A DNA stretch of 6,982 nt from Anaerolineae bacterium. GTDB taxonomy: Bacteria > Chloroflexota > Anaerolineae > B4-G1 > SLSP01. Below, piece after piece: positions 6,312-6,982 of this stretch (positions are counted from its first letter, which is position 1; each line of letters begins with the position of its first letter). The position numbers were made by a program, and so were the translations under genes. The notes under the pieces were generated by a model, which did no database searches, was not told the origin of the DNA, and was given only the letters and a program-made list of their open reading frames with translations. The stretch covers positions 1 through 6,982 of the forward strand of contig JAIOSN010000035.1 in NCBI GenBank assembly GCA_021107605.1. The letters are read 5' to 3'.

Positions 6312-6338
6312 GGTCAGCGGCTTAACTTAATGACATTG

Positions 6339-6348
6339 CGTCGTGAGT
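6339..6348. repeat. Target-site duplication, right copy
   Basis: CGTCGTGAGT directly after the right inverted repeat, matching 6188-6197 at all 10 positions. Confidence 0.85.
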
Positions 6349-6362
6349 AGTTCGGTTCCATT

Positions 6363-6387
6363 GGAAGGCTGCCTCCCATACCCTTCC
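6363..6387 (-). terminator. Possible terminator hairpin after the repeat-domain protein gene (weak)
   Basis: On the minus strand GGAAGG and CCTTCC form a 6-bp stem with a 13-nt loop, starting 6 nt after the TAG stop. No U-run follows (AATGGAACCG), and the second arm could instead pair with the downstream GGAA. Its position suits a 3'-end structure; the sequence support is modest. Confidence 0.3.
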
Positions 6388-6393
6388 GCCAGA

Positions 6394-6982
6394 CTACGGC
6401 GTGTAATTTCTCATCACCAGCGGCAGATAGATACGCTGCCAGGACATGATGCTCACCACAGCTCGAGATGTATTATAGCTGCGATCAGAATCAAGCGCCG
6501 CCGCGCTGACTTCCGCCGTGTTAATCAGCAAGCCGGTGTATGTCTTCGTGGTCGTGATGACAACGTCGAACGTCTTGGTAAAGGTCGAGCCATCAGACGG
6601 CAGGTTCCACGCGCAGGTGATCTGGCCGGTGACCGTCACTCCCGTGCAGTTAGCAGGCACCTTCCACAGCGACAAGGCAGCGGTGGGCACGGCGGTGTCG
6701 GTCAGAAGCAGCGTACCGGTCAGCGAGCCAGTCTTGGTGACGGCGATGGTAAAGCGCACTACCCCGCCCGGTATCACCCGCTCCACATCCGCCCACTTGT
6801 TCACGAGCAGATCGCCCACAGTGCCGGTGAGCACCAGCGTCACGTCTTGAGCGTAAGCCTGCGTGTTCGACGACGCAGCGGTGATGATCGTAGTATCTCT
6901 CATACCGTTGGTCGCGGTGGACGGCACGCTCACCACCACCTGCACCATCGTGCTGGCCTGGGCAGCCAGCGTGACAGGCGAG
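6394..6982 (-). CDS. Secreted repeat-domain protein, C-terminal 195 residues (DUF11-like), with YLPLVMRN tail
   Basis: The frame is open to the window edge, so this is a 3' fragment, and the internal Met at 6948 is not a start. The first part (SPVTLAAQASTMVQVVVSVP, then STATNGMRDTTIITAASS) is the end of an Ig-like beta-sandwich of the kind found in bacterial surface proteins: a hydrophobic strand, then the vP..A.nG...t.t..A.S pattern. Next comes a DUF11-like module from DLLVNKWADVERVIPGGVVRFTIAV, with GTLLLTDTAVP and a paired NCTG...ITCAW that may form a disulphide, ending NTAEVSAAALDSDRSYNTSRAVV. The C-terminus MSWQRIYLPLVMRNYTP follows directly. No LPXTG motif, and no hydrophobic anchor with a basic tail, is present. 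The residue makeup (Thr/Val/Ser rich, few Lys) fits an extracellular protein. No catalytic domain is visible, and function is unknown. The link to the sugar genes is only proximity, and the MITE lies between them. Confidence 0.82.
   Translation of the reverse strand, partial: SPVTLAAQASTMVQVVVSVPSTATNGMRDTTIITAASSNTQAYAQDVTLVLTGTVGDLLVNKWADVERVIPGGVVRFTIAVTKTGSLTGTLLLTDTAVPTAALSLWKVPANCTGVTVTGQITCAWNLPSDGSTFTKTFDVVITTTKTYTGLLINTAEVSAAALDSDRSYNTSRAVVSIMSWQRIYLPLVMRNYTP

Larger units (their letters stand above)
6198..6338. mobile_element. 141-bp MITE-like element with IS4-like ends
   Basis: The terminal inverted repeats are perfect over 14 bp: CAATGTCATTAAGT at 6198-6211 and its exact complement at 6325-6338. 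Reading inward, the right end continues TAAG and the left end AAG, so the repeat extends to CAATGTCATTAAGTTAAG with one base missing on the left. A perfect 10-bp duplication, CGTCGTGAGT, flanks both sides. The AATG-C-AGTTAAG pattern resembles the ends of IS4-group elements, which make duplications of roughly this size; the family assignment is from memory of those ends. There is no ORF for a transposase, so it would have to be moved in trans. It carries two 15-bp palindromes. It lies between the repeat-domain protein gene and the GH65 promoter. Confidence 0.85.

Overview
All the genes supported in this window read from the minus strand. In transcription order, from high to low coordinate, they are: the 3' end of a secreted repeat-domain protein (6394-6982), a short insertion (6198-6338), a GH65-family disaccharide phosphorylase or hydrolase (3903-6062), a gene-free stretch (3475-3902), a family-5 ABC solute-binding lipoprotein (1462-3474), its OppB/DppB-type permease (373-1359), and the first 119 codons of the OppC/DppC-type partner (1-359). 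The ATP-binding subunits would be expected beyond the left edge.

The window most resembles a member of the Chloroflexota, probably of the Anaerolineae type. Three things point there: the lipoprotein's acidic Thr-Asp-Glu-Pro-Val linker after the lipid-modified Cys, the large 'YGGTW' type of family-5 binding protein, and the extracellular protein ending in IYLPLVMRNYTP, a tail I associate with secreted Chloroflexota proteins. This is recall of family style, not a database result.

The binding protein and permeases form a clear operon: 102 nt with a strong GC-rich hairpin between the first two genes, then 13 nt between the permeases, and good Shine-Dalgarno sites throughout. The GH65 gene lies upstream with its own candidate promoter, a candidate LacI-type operator and a short 5' leader. 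Family-5 binding proteins are often annotated as peptide binders, but some relatives carry oligosaccharides. A neighbouring disaccharide phosphorylase makes sugar uptake followed by intracellular phosphorolysis a reasonable reading here.

The clearest non-genic structure is a 141-bp MITE-like element at 6198-6338. It has perfect 14-bp terminal inverted repeats, a perfect 10-bp target duplication, IS4-like ends and two internal 15-bp palindromes. I found no CRISPR array, tRNA or rRNA gene, and no defence or otherwise new multi-gene system. The genes themselves are of known families.
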